The notes beneath the pieces were generated by a model. That model made no database searches, was not told the origin of the DNA, and worked only from the letters and a program-made list of their open reading frames with translations. This document shows positions 6,397 to 7,473 of a stretch of DNA of 7,473 nt, piece by piece. The position numbers were made by a program, and so were the translations under genes. How positions within the stretch are numbered: the first letter of the stretch is position 1; every line of letters starts with the position of its first letter. Source of the DNA: JBIICS01 sp044238735 (GTDB lineage Bacteria; Bacteroidota; Bacteroidia; UBA4408); the NCBI GenBank assembly GCA_044238735.1, contig JBIICS010000136.1, forward strand, positions 1 through 7,473. Direction: 5' to 3'.

Positions 6397-7473
6397 TTTG
6401 CAAATTACTTCTATCGTTTTATCAATATCTTCTTTAGTATGTGCCTGTCCAACAAAACCAACCTCGTATCCACTTGGACCGAAGTAAATGCCATTTTCTA
6501 ATAAATAATGAAACAATTTTTTGAAGAATTGCATCGAATCAGGATTTATATCATCCGCAGCTCTAAATAAATTCTTATCCGAAAAAGCAAACCAAAAAAT
6601 AGAAGCGATTGAAAACACATTAACCGAATACCCTTTAAGTAAAATATGTTTTCGAATACTTTCAACCAATATTAATGTTTTTTGTTCTAGGTTGCTATAA
6701 AAGTCGGGCTTTAAACATTCGTTTAACTGAGCTACACCGGCAGCCATCGCTACGGGGTTTCCGGATAAAGTACCTGCCTGGTATACACCACCATCCGGAG
6801 AAATGTGGCTCATCATATTTTTACAAGCACCATAAGCACCAACAGGAAATCCGCCACCAATTATCTTACCATAGGTAATAATATCGGGTTTAATATTATA
6901 ATGACCCGCGGCACCACAAAATCCAACCCTAAATCCCGAAATTACTTCATCAAAAATTAGTAAAGTATTATGAGCAGAGCATATATTTCTCAAGAATCTT
7001 AAAAAATCTTCGGTTTGGAGTAATAAACCGTTATTAGCTGGAATGGGCTCTATAATTACGGCTGCAATTTTATCCTTAAACGAGGCAAAACATTCTTCCA
7101 AAGCTGTTTTATTATTTAAGGGAAGAACCAATGTATCGTTAACAACTGCCTCGGTAACACCGGCAGAAGATGAATTGCCAAAAGTTACCAATCCCGAACC
7201 GGCTTTAACCAATAAAGCATCCGAATGTCCATGAAAACAACCTTCGAACTTTACTATTTTATCACGTTTTGTAAAACCCCTGGCTAGTCGGATTGCCGAC
7301 ATTACAGCTTCGGTACCACTCGAGACAAATCTTAACTTTTCAATAAATGGATTGTTTGAAATAATGAGTTCTGCCAATTCATTCTCCATAGCAGTTGGGG
7401 CTCCAAATGATGTTCCCTTCTGCATTACGGAGGTAACTTTATTGAGAACCGCATCGTTTGCGTGGCCTAAAAT
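6370..7473 (-). CDS. hemL: Glutamate-1-semialdehyde 2,1-aminomutase (5' truncated)
   Basis: This is a PLP class-III aminotransferase-fold enzyme that converts glutamate-1-semialdehyde to 5-aminolevulinate, the last step of the C5 route to heme. The frame is open to the right edge: 16 codons (ILGHANDAVLNKVTSV) precede the ATG at 7425, which is therefore internal. The first 55-60 residues of the usual length of about 430 are missing. Strong matches to HemL include GTSFGAPTAME, SSGTEAVMSAIRLARGFTKR, KFEGCFHGHSDALLVKAGSG, DEVISGFRVGF with the PLP-contacting Asp, and YGKIIGGGFPVGAYG, whose Lys (codon 6867-6865) is the expected Schiff-base lysine. VYQAGTLSGNPVAMAAG follows. The C-terminus (FGPSGYEVGFVGQAHTKEDI) is intact. 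No key residue is missing. It lies 75 nt upstream of the five-gene block on the same strand and might be co-transcribed with it, although heme synthesis has no evident link to those genes. Confidence 0.96.
   Translation of the reverse strand: MLGHANDAVLNKVTSVMQKGTSFGAPTAMENELAELIISNNPFIEKLRFVSSGTEAVMSAIRLARGFTKRDKIVKFEGCFHGHSDALLVKAGSGLVTFGNSSSAGVTEAVVNDTLVLPLNNKTALEECFASFKDKIAAVIIEPIPANNGLLLQTEDFLRFLRNICSAHNTLLIFDEVISGFRVGFCGAAGHYNIKPDIITYGKIIGGGFPVGAYGACKNMMSHISPDGGVYQAGTLSGNPVAMAAGVAQLNECLKPDFYSNLEQKTLILVESIRKHILLKGYSVNVFSIASIFWFAFSDKNLFRAADDINPDSMQFFKKLFHYLLENGIYFGPSGYEVGFVGQAHTKEDIDKTIEVICKGLDFVYSE

Noticed and set aside
6675..7234. Two short + strand reading frames (6675-6878 and 7043-7234)
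   Set aside because: Both are antisense inside hemL, whose coding is certain.
7423..7425. ATG as start of hemL
   Set aside because: Sixteen further in-frame codons reach the window edge and match HemL (ILGHA...), so the methionine is internal.

Overview
The window looks like chromosomal DNA from a member of the Bacteroidota. It is AT-rich. It carries two protein types that are largely typical of that phylum: a DUF4421-like outer-membrane protein and a short exported protein with a carboxypeptidase-regulatory-like domain. Its genes also lack recognisable Shine-Dalgarno sequences. I cannot name a genus. No mobile element, CRISPR array, tRNA or rRNA is visible.

Layout: (1) positions 1-938, + strand, the 3' part of a cystathionine beta-synthase gene (PLP fold plus two C-terminal CBS motifs), closed by a strong hairpin-T terminator at 963-996. 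(2) positions 6294 down to 1104, - strand, five tightly packed genes in the order membrane glycosyltransferase-like protein (GT-C type), DUF4421-like barrel protein, exported carboxypeptidase-regulatory-like protein, DUF4442 hotdog protein, second GT-C-type membrane protein. Their junctions are overlaps of 4, 4 and 1 nt and one 7-nt gap, so they very probably form one translationally coupled operon. (3) positions 7473 down to 6370, - strand, the bulk of hemL (glutamate-1-semialdehyde aminomutase), running off the right edge. The CBS gene and the - strand genes converge at about 940-1100.

The two outer genes are conserved metabolism (trans-sulfuration or cysteine, and heme). The five-gene block between them is the unusual part. 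Two multi-pass proteins with GT-C features bracket two exported proteins and one cytoplasmic acyl-thioester-type hotdog protein. Sequence alone supports a cell-envelope theme (lipid-linked sugar transfer plus outer-membrane components), but substrates and any joint function are inference.

Two non-coding signals deserve attention. The hemL stop/intergenic region holds nested and mutually exclusive inverted repeats just before the first glycosyltransferase gene. A 17-nt sequence at the hemL stop recurs (16 of 17) at the stop of the last gene in the block.
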